Of a DNA stretch of 64,000 nt, positions 26,649-35,451 are shown piece after piece. A program made the translations under genes and the position numbers. The stretch is from Flavobacteriaceae bacterium (GTDB lineage Bacteria; Bacteroidota; Bacteroidia; Flavobacteriales; Flavobacteriaceae). The notes beneath the pieces were generated by a model. It did no database searches, was not told where the DNA came from, and was given only the letters and a program-made list of their open reading frames with translations. Each line of letters starts with the position of its first letter. Positions within the stretch are counted from its first letter, which is position 1. The DNA lies in the NCBI GenBank assembly GCA_013215095.1, contig JABSPM010000062.1, forward strand, positions 1-64,000, read 5' to 3'.

Positions 26649-28346
26649 TTACTTTATAGCTTTGAAGTAATTTAATAGCACGACATCATTTAATTGTGTG
26701 GGGGTGAAAATTTCTAATAAGCGCGGTTGAGAACTTTCTTTAAAAAAATGCGCTAAAGATGCCTTTAGTGATGCTTCAGAGCTAGCGCTGACATAATCAA
26801 AACGATACATTTTGCATAAATTTTCTGCGGTGTGCTGATGCTGCGTTTCAAAATACGTGTCAAAATTATCAGTATTCTTATGTCCTGGTAAAATTCTAAA
26901 GATACCTCCACCGCCATTATTTATAACAATAATTTTAAAATTTGATGGAATGTGTGTATTCCACAAAGCATTGCTATCATATAAAAAGCTCAAATCACCA
27001 GTGATACATACTACAGGATCATTTGCAACAACTGAAGCGCCAATCGCTGTAGATGTGCTGCCATCAATACCACTAGTACCTCTATTGCAAAATAGACTTA
27101 GCGTTGGATTTAAATCAAATAATTGCAAATATCTAATAGTTGAGCTATTTGCACATTGAATTTGTGTATTATTAGGTATGGCTTCTAATAGTAATTTGAA
27201 CGCTACAAAGTCTGAAAATGCAAGGTTTTCTAAATAGTTCTTATGCTTCTTAAATCTATACGATTTTATCTTAGTCCAAAAGCTTTTGTAAGAACTTTCA
27301 GTGTATTGCTGTACCATCTCTTTTAAAAAGCTATTTGGACTTGATTTTATATGTTGGTCTAAACAAAAAAAGGTGTCATTGGCTTTTTTTTCATCCACAT
27401 GCCAATGGTGTTTTGGTTTATAGGTTCTTAAAAAGGCTTTGATTTTTTTAGACACAATTAAACCACCGAACGTCAATAAAATTTCAGGTTGTAATTCTTC
27501 AAAATCCGAGGGTTCTAAAGGACCGATAATTTTATCGATACTTGGGAAAAATGAACTATGATGCAAATTAGATGTCGTTTCGGTAAATACTAAGACGCTT
27601 GGGTCTTCTGCTAACTGCTCTAGAACGTATTGTTCTATAGAGTTTGGCGCATTTACGCCTACTAATATCATTTTCTTTTTTGACGACATCCATACATTTT
27701 TATAGTGCTCAAAACTTACAGGTGCATTACAAGGTTTATTTTCGAAGTTTTTAGGCGATACAGAAAAATTATCAACAAGAGTATATAAAGGTTCATTAAA
27801 GGGTACATTAATATGTACTGGTCCCTTTTGTATCCATGCGATATTGATAGCCTTATTTATAGCGATTTCGTTCTGTTCTTGTATTTCATTATTAGCCGTT
27901 TCAATCTTCAGGGTAGCGTCATACGCTGTGTTTGAATCTTCGTTTAAATTAGCTTCAAACAAAATATGATTTTTGTACACACCTTTTTGATTAATGGTTT
28001 GTCCATCACCAATACCAATCAAATGCTTTGGACGATCCGCAGATAAAACCACAAGAGGTATATCACTATAATACGCTTCAGCAACTGCTGGGTAATAATT
28101 AAGCAAGGCACTTCCAGAAGTACACACTACAGCAACTGGTTCTTGCAATTGCTGTGCTATTCCCAATGCAAAAAAAGCAGCACAACGCTCATCTACAATA
28201 CTGTAGCATTTAAAATAAGGATGGTTTGTAAACCCAATTGTTAAAGGTGCATTTCTACTTCCAGGAGAAATGACAATGTGTTTTATTTGCTTTAGTTCAC
28301 AAAGCTTTATAACGGTTTGTGCTAATGGAATTTTTGGTATTCTCAT
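26649..28346 (-). CDS. menD: SEPHCHC synthase, ThDP-dependent
   Basis: The 565-residue thiamine diphosphate enzyme condenses isochorismate with 2-oxoglutarate. The N-terminal PYR domain contains IVISPGSRNAPLTIGF and the catalytic Glu region VDERCAAFFALGIA. The C-terminal PP domain has RGTSGIDGSTSTAIGA and the ThDP motif CITGDLSFLYDSNAL followed by INNGGGGIFRILPG. Length and motifs are complete. menF lies about 1.2 kb further on in the same direction, separated by a pseudogene and a MITE, so the ancestral menF-menD link may have been interrupted. Confidence 0.95.
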   Translation of the reverse strand: MRIPKIPLAQTVIKLCELKQIKHIVISPGSRNAPLTIGFTNHPYFKCYSIVDERCAAFFALGIAQQLQEPVAVVCTSGSALLNYYPAVAEAYYSDIPLVVLSADRPKHLIGIGDGQTINQKGVYKNHILFEANLNEDSNTAYDATLKIETANNEIQEQNEIAINKAINIAWIQKGPVHINVPFNEPLYTLVDNFSVSPKNFENKPCNAPVSFEHYKNVWMSSKKKMILVGVNAPNSIEQYVLEQLAEDPSVLVFTETTSNLHHSSFFPSIDKIIGPLEPSDFEELQPEILLTFGGLIVSKKIKAFLRTYKPKHHWHVDEKKANDTFFCLDQHIKSSPNSFLKEMVQQYTESSYKSFWTKIKSYRFKKHKNYLENLAFSDFVAFKLLLEAIPNNTQIQCANSSTIRYLQLFDLNPTLSLFCNRGTSGIDGSTSTAIGASVVANDPVVCITGDLSFLYDSNALWNTHIPSNFKIIVINNGGGGIFRILPGHKNTDNFDTYFETQHQHTAENLCKMYRFDYVSASSEASLKASLAHFFKESSQPRLLEIFTPTQLNDVVLLNYFKAIK

Positions 28347-28483
28347 AATTTGTAAAGGTATTTAAAAATAGAAACTCCGTAAAACAATCGTTCAATTTTT
28401 AGTCGATAGTTTTCAACACAGTATTGAAATGATTTTAGAATATAATTAGATACATTTTAGTTATTAATTAGCACTATATTCAA

Positions 28484-29110
28484 ATGAAAAAGATCACTTT
28501 ATTCTTAGCCTTTATTTTGGTTAGTAATCTTTTATTTTCTTAAACTAATATGGCACTTTGGTTTCTAAACACGGCAATAGCTCCAAATGGAAAAACCATC
28601 GCATTTACATTCAAAAGAGATATATACTTAGTCGCTGTAACTGGAGGAAAAGCTACACGAATAACTACACATGCATACTATGACAACACTAAGCCTGTTT
28701 AGTCTCACAATGGACAAAAGATTGCATTCTAGTCTAATAAACATGATAATTTTGATGTATTTGTAATAGATATTAATGGTGACCAATTAAAACGTTTAAC
28801 GTTTCACTATACTGATGACTGGGTTACCGATTTTTATCAAAATGACAATGAAGTTTAGTTCAATTCTATTTGCTTAGATAATAATAATTCTTTGTTGTTT
28901 TATCATTTGGGTGAGTTCTATAAGGTTCCTATAACTTGTGAACTACCAAAACAATTATTAAGTATAGCACTATTCTCAATCCATCTTTCTAGTAAATTAG
29001 CTTCTAAATATGCTAAGTTTATATTTTACTTGAGACGCACGAATAGCAAAGCAGATTTACGAACTAAAGAAATAAAATCTCTTGGAAAATTTGGATATGA
29101 GGTAGCTTAA
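28484..29110 (+). pseudogene. Tricorn-like/S41 peptidase, N-terminal beta-propeller remnant with nonsense codons
   Basis: A single frame from ATG 28484 keeps a signal peptide (ITLFLAFILVSNLLFS) and typical tricorn/TolB-like propeller repeats: APNGKTIAFTFKRDIYLVAV, GGKATRITTHAYYDNTKPV, FDVFVIDINGDQLKRLTFH and GEFYKVPIT. Four in-frame stops interrupt it at 28541, 28700, 28730 and 28856. At the first, a Gln is expected after the signal peptide, and at the second the Trp of PVWS. No frameshift is needed up to about 29100. An intact homologue has roughly 1000-1100 residues, so most of the propeller, the PDZ and the protease domain are gone. Confidence 0.8.
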
Positions 29111-29112
29111 CT

Positions 29113-29266
29113 TTTGATAATAAGAAAAAGAAGTCTTCGTTTTGAGCGGTTGAGAAATATCAAAAATTAACCTAAAGACTAGAAAAATAAATTTGACCAC
29201 ATTATCAATGGCAAAGATGAGAAAATTGAAGCTGCGATTAAGGAATTTTCAAAAGAGTCAGACTAA
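29113..29266 (+). pseudogene. C-terminal coding remnant of unknown gene
   Basis: Joining two frames gives a plausible charged C-terminus: FDNKKKKSSF, then AVEKYQKLT, then FDHIINGKDEKIEAAIKEFS, ending at TAA 29264-29266. It has several stops and one frame change. It may be the far end of the tricorn-like gene or of a second lost gene. I cannot assign a family. Confidence 0.4.
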
Positions 29267-29313
29267 CAATGCCTTATTTTCTTTGACGTTTTTCTATCAA
29301 AATACTCCAAGTA

Positions 29314-29474
29314 ATACCAGTTCTTTTGTTATATTACACATAAAAAAAATGATGATTTATTGTACTAGATAAATAATAAAAATCAGTCATAGCCTTAGTT
29401 AAGAGTTCTTTTATTTTGAAAGATAACGTAAAAAAGCGCGTTTTAATTGAGTAATTTAAGAGTAGAGATGGTAT
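29314..29474. repeat. MITE-like element, copy A (161 bp)
   Basis: The ends are inverted repeats. The left begins ATACCAGTTCTTTTG and the right, read inward, begins ATACCATCTCTACTC; 18 of 24 positions agree. The left end matches the end of the insertion sequence at 114-137 in about 20 of 24 positions, and TA precedes it. The interior is AT-rich and non-coding. Copies B and C share internal blocks such as AAAAATGATGATTT and GCGTTTTAATTGAGTAATTT. It lies between the tricorn-like pseudogene and the menF terminator. Confidence 0.75.
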
Positions 29475-29502
29475 AAAATGATAAATTGTATATTGCTATA
29501 CT

Positions 29503-29534
29503 AAAAAACGTCCTGCTTACTTCAGGACGTTTTT
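29503..29534 (-). terminator. menF terminator overlapping the coding end
   Basis: ACGTCCTG and CAGGACGT form an 8-bp stem with a 7-base loop. The A-run at 29503-29508 becomes a T-tract on the minus strand. The menF stop codon (29517-29519) sits in the loop, so the hairpin includes the last codons. Confidence 0.8.
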
Positions 29535-30629
29535 CATTATATTTGTTTTGTTAAGTGTTTCTTCCCATTCCTTATCTGGTATAGAATCTTTGGTTATACC
29601 GCCTCCAACATAGATTAACGCTTTACGATCTTGCAATTCCATACATCTTAAATTCACAAATAACTGTGTCGATTTTATATGCGTCTCAAACGCTCTCAAC
29701 TCTATATTACGTCGACTAGTTTTTGGACGTTTTATAACTTCTTTATTGAGTACACCAAGAAAACCAGTGTAATACGTTCTGTTATAATTTTCCTGGTCTA
29801 AAATAAACTGTTTAGCTTTATCTTTTGGTAAACCACAAACTGCTGGAGTAGGATGTAAGCACTCTAACACCGATTTTAAGTCTTCATTTTGAGATAAAAC
29901 CCCTCTAATTTTTGTTCTAAGGTGTACCACATTACCCGCTTGAATGGTTTCAGTTTTAGATGCTTGTAGGTGCTTTACCAAAGGTTTGAGTTGTGTTAAG
30001 ATGAAGTCGGTAACGATTTGCTGCTCTTCTTGTTCTTTAGTATCCCAATATACATCCAAATGCCCTGGGTATAATTGAGTACCGGCCAAAGACATGGTTT
30101 CAAAACGTTTACCTTCAACTTTGCAAAGTGTTTCTGGCGTTGCGCCAAGCCATAGTCCTATTTTCGGATGATACCAGCAATATCTAAATGCGCTACTATC
30201 ACTTGAAAATAGTTGTTGTAATAAAGCTCTTAAATTTAAACTAGATAGATGAACTGTTTCAATTCTAGATAAAACAATTTTATCTATTTCAGAAGTTGAT
30301 ATGGTTTTTATGCCATTGCTTACCAATTTTATATGTGATGACTTATTGTTGATCGTCTCAAGTTCAGAAGAATGAGGTGGCGCAGTAAAATTCTGGATAT
30401 CCGTTTGAATTTCCTCTGCTTTATTAAAGGGAATTAAAATCGTTTTATTTTTATTGTCAAAAGGGGCAAAAACAAACCCCATCTCCTTAAAATTACTGAC
30501 GGTATGTATCAAATCATCTTCTTGCAGTAGCCCTGAAAATGAAGTAGATTTGGGTTTAGCGTACACTACAAAAGGCAATACTTCATTAAACTGTTTGGTT
30601 ACGACTTTTATAAATGTATCTATAAACAT
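29517..30629 (-). CDS. menF: Isochorismate synthase (chorismate-binding enzyme)
   Basis: The protein has 371 residues from ATG 30629. An upstream start at 30674 would overlap the thioesterase gene by 37 nt. The C-terminal chorismate-binding domain is complete: KIVLSRIETVHL, FRYCWYHPKIGLWLGATPET, MSLAGTQLYPG, LRTKIRGVLSQNEDLKSVLE, LHPTPAVCGLPKDKAKQFI and the final IYVGGGITKDSIPDKEWEE with the Mg-binding Glu. It converts chorismate to isochorismate, the first step of menaquinone synthesis. A siderophore role (entC) is possible, but menD and a hotdog thioesterase nearby favour menF. It lies 8 nt after the thioesterase. Confidence 0.9.
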   Translation of the reverse strand: MFIDTFIKVVTKQFNEVLPFVVYAKPKSTSFSGLLQEDDLIHTVSNFKEMGFVFAPFDNKNKTILIPFNKAEEIQTDIQNFTAPPHSSELETINNKSSHIKLVSNGIKTISTSEIDKIVLSRIETVHLSSLNLRALLQQLFSSDSSAFRYCWYHPKIGLWLGATPETLCKVEGKRFETMSLAGTQLYPGHLDVYWDTKEQEEQQIVTDFILTQLKPLVKHLQASKTETIQAGNVVHLRTKIRGVLSQNEDLKSVLECLHPTPAVCGLPKDKAKQFILDQENYNRTYYTGFLGVLNKEVIKRPKTSRRNIELRAFETHIKSTQLFVNLRCMELQDRKALIYVGGGITKDSIPDKEWEETLNKTNIMKNVLK

Positions 30630-30637
30630 TAAGAGGT

Positions 30638-31060
30638 TTATTTCTTTGGTAAAGTGATGGTTGACAAGCGACATGATGAGACCAAATCCCCTTCGTCATT
30701 GGTAACTTTAATGTCAAAAAGTTGGGTTGTTTTCCCCTTATGTATAAACGTTGCTTTTGCATAAATGCATCCTGAAGTTACGCTTTTCAAATGATTTGCA
30801 GTAATTTCAGTTCCTCTCACAAAATATTTGCTTGTATCAATAAAAATATGCGCAGCAAAACTACCTACACTTTCTGACAACGCTGCAGTAGCTCCACCAT
30901 GCAAGACTCCGTCGGGTTGATAAACTTTAGAAGTTACAGGCATTTTTGCAACTAAAAAATCAACACCAACATCACATATTTCAATATTCAAAGTTTCCAT
31001 CAATGTGTTTTTACACGCTGCATTTGCAGTTTCTAGTAGCCTGTCTTTAGAAAATTCCAT
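30638..31060 (-). CDS. menI: Hotdog-fold (PaaI) thioesterase, probable DHNA-CoA hydrolase
   Basis: From ATG 31060 the product has 140 residues, the usual length. The family block DGVLHGGATAALSESVGSFA carries the catalytic acid in the long helix, and VRGTEITANHLKSVTSGCIY and FDIKVTNDEGDLVSSCRLST follow. Being 8 nt upstream of isochorismate synthase, it most likely releases 1,4-dihydroxy-2-naphthoate from its CoA ester. The family also includes phenylacetate-pathway enzymes, so specificity is inferred from context. It is divergent from the 31105 hydrolase across 44 bp. Confidence 0.8.
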   Translation of the reverse strand: MEFSKDRLLETANAACKNTLMETLNIEICDVGVDFLVAKMPVTSKVYQPDGVLHGGATAALSESVGSFAAHIFIDTSKYFVRGTEITANHLKSVTSGCIYAKATFIHKGKTTQLFDIKVTNDEGDLVSSCRLSTITLPKK

Positions 31061-31104
31061 ACTTTTAATTTTGAAATGTAAATGTACAAAAACCAAAGCT
31101 AAAA

Positions 31105-31740
31105 ATGAATTTATCTGATAAAGAAATCTCATACCAAACAACCAACACCTACTCCACTTTAAACAGTATTAACACGGTAACTAAGCATGTCTGGATTGTA
31201 TTTCATGGCATGGGTTATTTAAGTCGTTATTTTTCCAAATATTTCAAACAATTACGAGCGGATGAAAATTATATTATCATACCTCAAGCACCAAGTAAAT
31301 ATTATCTAAAATCTGGATTTAAGCATGTTGGCGCGAGTTGGCTTACAAAAGAAAACACACAAAATGACATGGAAAATATTTTAGATTATATAGATGCTAT
31401 CTTAGATGCTGAAAGGATTCCAAGCCACACCAAACTCATCGTTGTAGGTTATTCTCAAGGGGTTAGTATTGCGACACGCTATGTTGCAAGACGACGCTTA
31501 AACTGTAACCAATTGGTATTAATGTCTGGTAGTATTCCAAAAGAATTAGAACCAAAAGATTTTAGATTTTTAGATGCTAAGGTAAAACTAATCTATGGTG
31601 ATGAAGATGAGTATCTTAATGCAGAACGTATTGTATATGAAAAAACACGTGCTGAATCCCTTTTTGGTTCGTCTTTAGAGGTTATTCCATTCAAAGGAAA
31701 GCACGTCGTTAATATAGATATAATTAATAATTTGGTCTAG
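31105..31740 (+). CDS. Divergent alpha/beta hydrolase, esterase type
   Basis: This 211-residue protein has VWIVFHGMGYLSRYFSKYFK with the oxyanion HGMG, IVVGYSQGVSIATRYVARR with the nucleophile Ser, KLIYGDEDEYL with the Asp and FKGKHVVNIDIINNL with the His. It has the same overall plan as the esterase at 24530 but low identity. It is single, convergent with putA, and its substrate is unknown. A link with menaquinone is only positional: its divergent partner is the menI-like gene. Confidence 0.85.
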   Translation: MNLSDKEISYQTTNTYSTLNSINTVTKHVWIVFHGMGYLSRYFSKYFKQLRADENYIIIPQAPSKYYLKSGFKHVGASWLTKENTQNDMENILDYIDAILDAERIPSHTKLIVVGYSQGVSIATRYVARRRLNCNQLVLMSGSIPKELEPKDFRFLDAKVKLIYGDEDEYLNAERIVYEKTRAESLFGSSLEVIPFKGKHVVNIDIINNLV

Positions 31741-31873
31741 TCTTAGGAAAATCTAAAGTTTTTCTGAAACCCTAGATCCTCAGTAGCTTTCTATGCTTTT
31801 AATATAAAACTACAAAACAATAGTAACTCTTAAGATAAGGTTCTAATTGAAAGAAAACCCCGCAAGGGCGATA

Positions 31874-33043
31874 TTAAAGCTTTCTTCTTTTCTTTTCTTT
31901 TTTCAGTAAATCGAGCTCTCTATTGGTTTGCCCAGCTACAGAGGTATTTTCCTCTGCGCGTCTAATTAAGTAGGGCATCACATCTTTAACAGGACCAAAA
32001 GGCACATACTTTGCGACATTGTAACCGTAATTAGCTAAATTATAACTAATATGATCACTCATTCCGTAAAGTTGACCAAACCATACTCTATTATCATTAA
32101 TAGCAATATTATGCGACTGCATCAAGCTCATTGCTAAATAAGAACTCTTTTCATTGTGTGTTCCAACAAAAACGGATATATCCGTAATATTCTTAATGAT
32201 ATACTCTAAGACTTCATCAAAATTTAAATCTGTTGCCGTTTTGTCGATGCATATTGGAGATTTATAGCCGTGTTCTATTGCGCGATCACGTTCTTTTTCC
32301 ATGTATGCTCCACGCACAATCTTAAAACCTAAGAAATATTTTCCTTTAGCGCGTTCATGTAAGTCTTTCATATATGCCAAGCGGTCCCAACGGTAACATT
32401 GTAAAGTGTTATATACAATTGCTTTTTCGGTATTATATTCAGCCATTAACTCTTCGAGCAATTCATCTGCAGCCTCTTGCATCCAACTCTCTTCGGCATC
32501 AATTAGAATCTCAACATCTCTCTCCTTTCCTAACTTACACACTTTATGATAACGCATCACCAAACGGTCCCATTCTGCTTGTTCTTCTTCTGTAAATGCT
32601 TTTCCTTCTCCTTTTTTTTGATACAATTCAAAACGTCCAAAACCAGTTGGTTTAAATACAGCAATAGGCATCGCATCTTTTTGATCTGCAAACTCAATCA
32701 ACTCCAAAACCTTTTCCATTGCAGCATCAAATTGTGCTTCCTCTTCTTTTCCTTCAACAGAATAATCTAAAACTGTTGACACCCCTTTTTTGTACATTCT
32801 CTCAATTCCTGGAATGCAATCGTCTGCATTGACTCCACCGCAAAAATGGTCAAAAACCGTAGAACGGATTAATTTTTCTACAGGTAAATTAGCTTTCAAT
32901 GCAAAATTTGTTGCTGCTGTACCAATCCTAACTAAAGGTTGTACAGATATCATCTTAAATAAGAAATAAGCACGCTCTAATTCTGAATCACTTTTAAGTT
33001 GAAAAGCAATCTCAGTATTGTCAAATAGTTTTGAATCTGTCAT
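31874..33043 (-). CDS. putA: Proline dehydrogenase
   Basis: The protein has 390 residues from ATG 33043 and forms an FAD-binding TIM barrel that oxidises proline to pyrroline-5-carboxylate. Recognisable blocks are STVFDHFCGGVNADDCIPGI, AVFKPTGFGRFELYQKK, LIDAEESWMQEAADELLEEL, FKIVRGAYMEKERDRA (FAD/substrate arginine region) and VFVGTHNEKSSYLA. It is a stand-alone enzyme without the fused P5C dehydrogenase domain, as in other Bacteroidota. It is divergently arranged with aroB over about 96 bp. Confidence 0.93.
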   Translation of the reverse strand: MTDSKLFDNTEIAFQLKSDSELERAYFLFKMISVQPLVRIGTAATNFALKANLPVEKLIRSTVFDHFCGGVNADDCIPGIERMYKKGVSTVLDYSVEGKEEEAQFDAAMEKVLELIEFADQKDAMPIAVFKPTGFGRFELYQKKGEGKAFTEEEQAEWDRLVMRYHKVCKLGKERDVEILIDAEESWMQEAADELLEELMAEYNTEKAIVYNTLQCYRWDRLAYMKDLHERAKGKYFLGFKIVRGAYMEKERDRAIEHGYKSPICIDKTATDLNFDEVLEYIIKNITDISVFVGTHNEKSSYLAMSLMQSHNIAINDNRVWFGQLYGMSDHISYNLANYGYNVAKYVPFGPVKDVMPYLIRRAEENTSVAGQTNRELDLLKKEKKRRKL

Positions 33044-33061
33044 ACTAGAAATTTTGAAAAA

Positions 33062-33069
33062 CAAAAATA
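33062..33069 (-). promoter_or_regulatory. -7 box for proline dehydrogenase
   Basis: The minus strand reads TATTTTTG, a perfect TAnnTTTG, 18 bases upstream of ATG 33043. The -33 element is not evident at 19-bp spacing. Confidence 0.4.
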
Positions 33070-33139
33070 AATATTAGGCTGTTACTTTTTTAATAAAATT
33101 CAACTTATTTTTACCGCCAAATTGAAGATTAAAAATTAC

Positions 33140-34222
33140 ATGAAATCCATTATTTGCGATATCCACAATATATATTTTAAATCAGAGGGTTACAAGCAAC
33201 TCAATGCCATAATTGAAAGTGAAAATTATTCAAAAATTTTTCTTCTTGTTGACACTAACACACACCAATTATGTGCGGGTCATTTTTTAGGTCAGCTAAA
33301 GACTGACATCCCTATTGAGATTATAGAGATTGAAGCAGGAGAAGTCCATAAAACCATAGACACCTGTGTTGGTGTATGGAATGCACTTTCTGAACTTGAT
33401 GGTGATAGAAAATCATTGATGATTAACTTGGGTGGTGGTGTAATTACAGATCTTGGAGGTTTTGTTGCTTCTACTTTTAAACGCGGTATAGATTATATTA
33501 ATGTACCTACAACACTTCTTGCTATGGTTGACGCCTCTGTTGGTGGTAAAACAGGTGTAGATTTAGGGCATCTTAAAAATCAAATCGGAGTTATACATTC
33601 AAGTAAATTAGTACTTGTAGATTTTAGTTTTATTGATTTTTTACCAAAAGATCAAATGCGCTCAGGCCTAGCAGAAATGCTAAAGCATGGCCTGATAGTT
33701 GACGAAATATATTGGCGTCAATTATCACACCTACCTCACTTGAATTTATCTGATTTAGAGCAGCTTATATATGATTCCATCGTTATAAAGCATAACATTG
33801 TTATGGAAGATCCTAGTGAAGATGGTATTAGAAAAGCCTTAAACTTTGGACACACCTTAGGTCACGCCATAGAATCATATTTTTTAACACACACCAACAA
33901 AACTGCTTTGTTACATGGTGAAGCTATTGCTATAGGTATGATTTTAGCAACTTATATTTCCTTTAAATTATTGAACTTTCCCAAAAACAAACTTGAGGAA
34001 ATCACTAATGTACTCCAAAAAACATATCCTAAAGTAACTTTTGAACCCGATGACTACACCCCTATTATCTCACTCTTAAAATTTGACAAAAAGAACTCTC
34101 ATGGTAATGTGAATTTTGTTCTACTCAAAGACATTGGTGTTACCACAATAGATTGTATCGTTGAAAATGAACTTATTTTAGAGGCGTTCAATTATTACAA
34201 CACTTTTCAAATAGCCTTGTAA
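33140..34222 (+). CDS. aroB: 3-Dehydroquinate synthase
   Basis: The protein has 360 residues from ATG 33140; the longer frame needs a TTG. The NAD-binding part includes EVHKTIDTCVGVWNAL and GGGVITDLGGFVASTFKRGI. The metal-binding part includes YINVPTTLLAMVDASVGGKT, GLAEMLKHGLI, KALNFGHTLGHAIES and LLHGEAIAIGM, with all zinc ligands. It cyclises DAHP to 3-dehydroquinate in the shikimate pathway, which feeds chorismate to menF nearby and to aromatic amino acids. Confidence 0.95.
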   Translation: MKSIICDIHNIYFKSEGYKQLNAIIESENYSKIFLLVDTNTHQLCAGHFLGQLKTDIPIEIIEIEAGEVHKTIDTCVGVWNALSELDGDRKSLMINLGGGVITDLGGFVASTFKRGIDYINVPTTLLAMVDASVGGKTGVDLGHLKNQIGVIHSSKLVLVDFSFIDFLPKDQMRSGLAEMLKHGLIVDEIYWRQLSHLPHLNLSDLEQLIYDSIVIKHNIVMEDPSEDGIRKALNFGHTLGHAIESYFLTHTNKTALLHGEAIAIGMILATYISFKLLNFPKNKLEEITNVLQKTYPKVTFEPDDYTPIISLLKFDKKNSHGNVNFVLLKDIGVTTIDCIVENELILEAFNYYNTFQIAL

Positions 34223-34723
34223 TCGTCTTATAAATTATATGAATGCATTCAAGTTGCACTAAAATATAATTTTATAGGCGTAGCCTAACTAGTTCGAAAG
34301 TTTTTGTAGCTAAATAATCACTTTTGAGCACAGCATATGTAATCAGGGCTTGCTACTTACGCTAAATTTCAACTATTTAGACTCTCTAATACATAAGCCC
34401 ATAAACAGACTCCTCTAGAATAATAATAATTTTAGCTACATACAGGTACACTGGTAGCTTACTATGACATCTGTGTAATTTATTTGATTGGATCCAATTC
34501 ATCTATTTTGTATCTTATGGTATTGATATATAAGCTTTTCTAAATTAAATAATATCGTTTGATCTGAAACAATATGTTATTATAACGTATTCTGATTTCA
34601 TTATATATCAAACCTAAAACTACTTCATAATACTATTATCATATATAATTACCAATTTTAAACATTCTAGACGACCAATCCTTATAAATTATAACAATAG
34701 AGCTTAACTTAAAAAATATGTTT
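34223..34723. other. 500-bp non-coding stretch after aroB
   Basis: No convincing reading frame, promoter, RNA gene or relic protein is visible. The DNA is very AT-rich with scattered stops in all frames. It ends at the MITE-like copy B, so the region may be decayed accessory DNA. Confidence 0.5.
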
Positions 34724-34827
34724 TACACCTGTTCTTCTGTTAAGTTACGCATTAGGAAAATGATTATTTTTTATCTAACGTAAAAAGTTCATGTTAATTG
34801 AGTGATTTAAAAGAGTATAGATGGTAT
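34724..34827. repeat. MITE-like element, copy B (internally deleted, about 104 bp)
   Basis: The left part (TACACCTGTTCTTCTGTTAA) and the right part (AACGTAAAAAG, GTTAATTGAGTGATTT, AGATGGTAT) align with copy A. About 57 bases of the middle are missing. The block AAAATGATTATTTTTTAT matches the shared interior. It is non-coding and lies between aroB and the lrp terminator. Confidence 0.65.
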
Positions 34828-34853
34828 TGCTAATAAATTTGAACAATTGTCGA

Positions 34854-34880
34854 TAAAAAAAGCGCTTCTAAAAGAAGCGC
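34854..34880 (-). terminator. Terminator of the Lrp/AsnC gene
   Basis: GCGCTTCT and AGAAGCGC form a tight 8-bp stem with a 3-base loop. The A-run at 34855-34861 gives a T-tract on the minus strand, 27 bases after the stop codon. Confidence 0.8.
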
Positions 34881-34907
34881 CGTGTCAAATTCACTTTTTT
34901 TTCAAAT

Positions 34908-35393
34908 CTACATCTCTTTAAAAATAGAATGCATTAATCGTTTTTTATCATTTATACTTTCCTCTAAAGAAATCATAGTTTCTGTACGATATACACCTTC
35001 AATATCATCTATCTTAAAAATAACGTCCTTTGCATGTGTTGTGTTTTTTGCCCTTATTTTACAAAAAATGTTAAATTTTCCTGTAGTAATATGCGCAACA
35101 GTTATATTTGGAATATTATTAATACGTTCCAAAACAAATTGTGTTTGCGATGTATTTTGCAAAAAGACTCCAACATAAGCTATAAAAGAATAGCCAAGTT
35201 TCTGATAATCGAGCGTCAACGAAGATCCTTTAATTATTCCTGCATCCTCCATTTTCTTGACACGAACATGTACTGTACCTGCAGATATTAAAAGTTTTTT
35301 TGCTATATCTGTAAAAGGAATCCTAGTATTATCAATTAACATATCAAGTATTTGATGATCAATTTCGTCTAATTTAAATTTTGCCATTTTCAT
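34908..35393 (-). CDS. Lrp/AsnC family transcriptional regulator
   Basis: The protein has 161 residues (159 if the second Met is used). The N-terminal helix-turn-helix has DEIDHQILDMLIDNTRIPFT and LLISAGTVHVRVKKMEDAGI. The C-terminal RAM domain has SFIAYVGVFLQNTSQTQFVL and ITTGKFNIFCKIRAKNTTHA, the effector-binding fold. It probably senses an amino acid as an octamer. Targets are unknown; proline dehydrogenase is nearby, but aroB and a 680-bp gap separate them. It is monocistronic. Confidence 0.92.
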   Translation of the reverse strand: MKMAKFKLDEIDHQILDMLIDNTRIPFTDIAKKLLISAGTVHVRVKKMEDAGIIKGSSLTLDYQKLGYSFIAYVGVFLQNTSQTQFVLERINNIPNITVAHITTGKFNIFCKIRAKNTTHAKDVIFKIDDIEGVYRTETMISLEESINDKKRLMHSIFKEM

Positions 35394-35451
35394 ATTTTAT
35401 TAAATAAAAATCAAAAATAAAATATTTTTAATAAAAATAATGCATTATTTT

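Noticed and set aside
28541-28858. In-frame TAA/TAG codons as possible stop-codon recoding
   Set aside because: All neighbouring genes end normally at TAA or TAG, the gene is also 3' truncated, and no readthrough signal is visible. Simple decay explains it.
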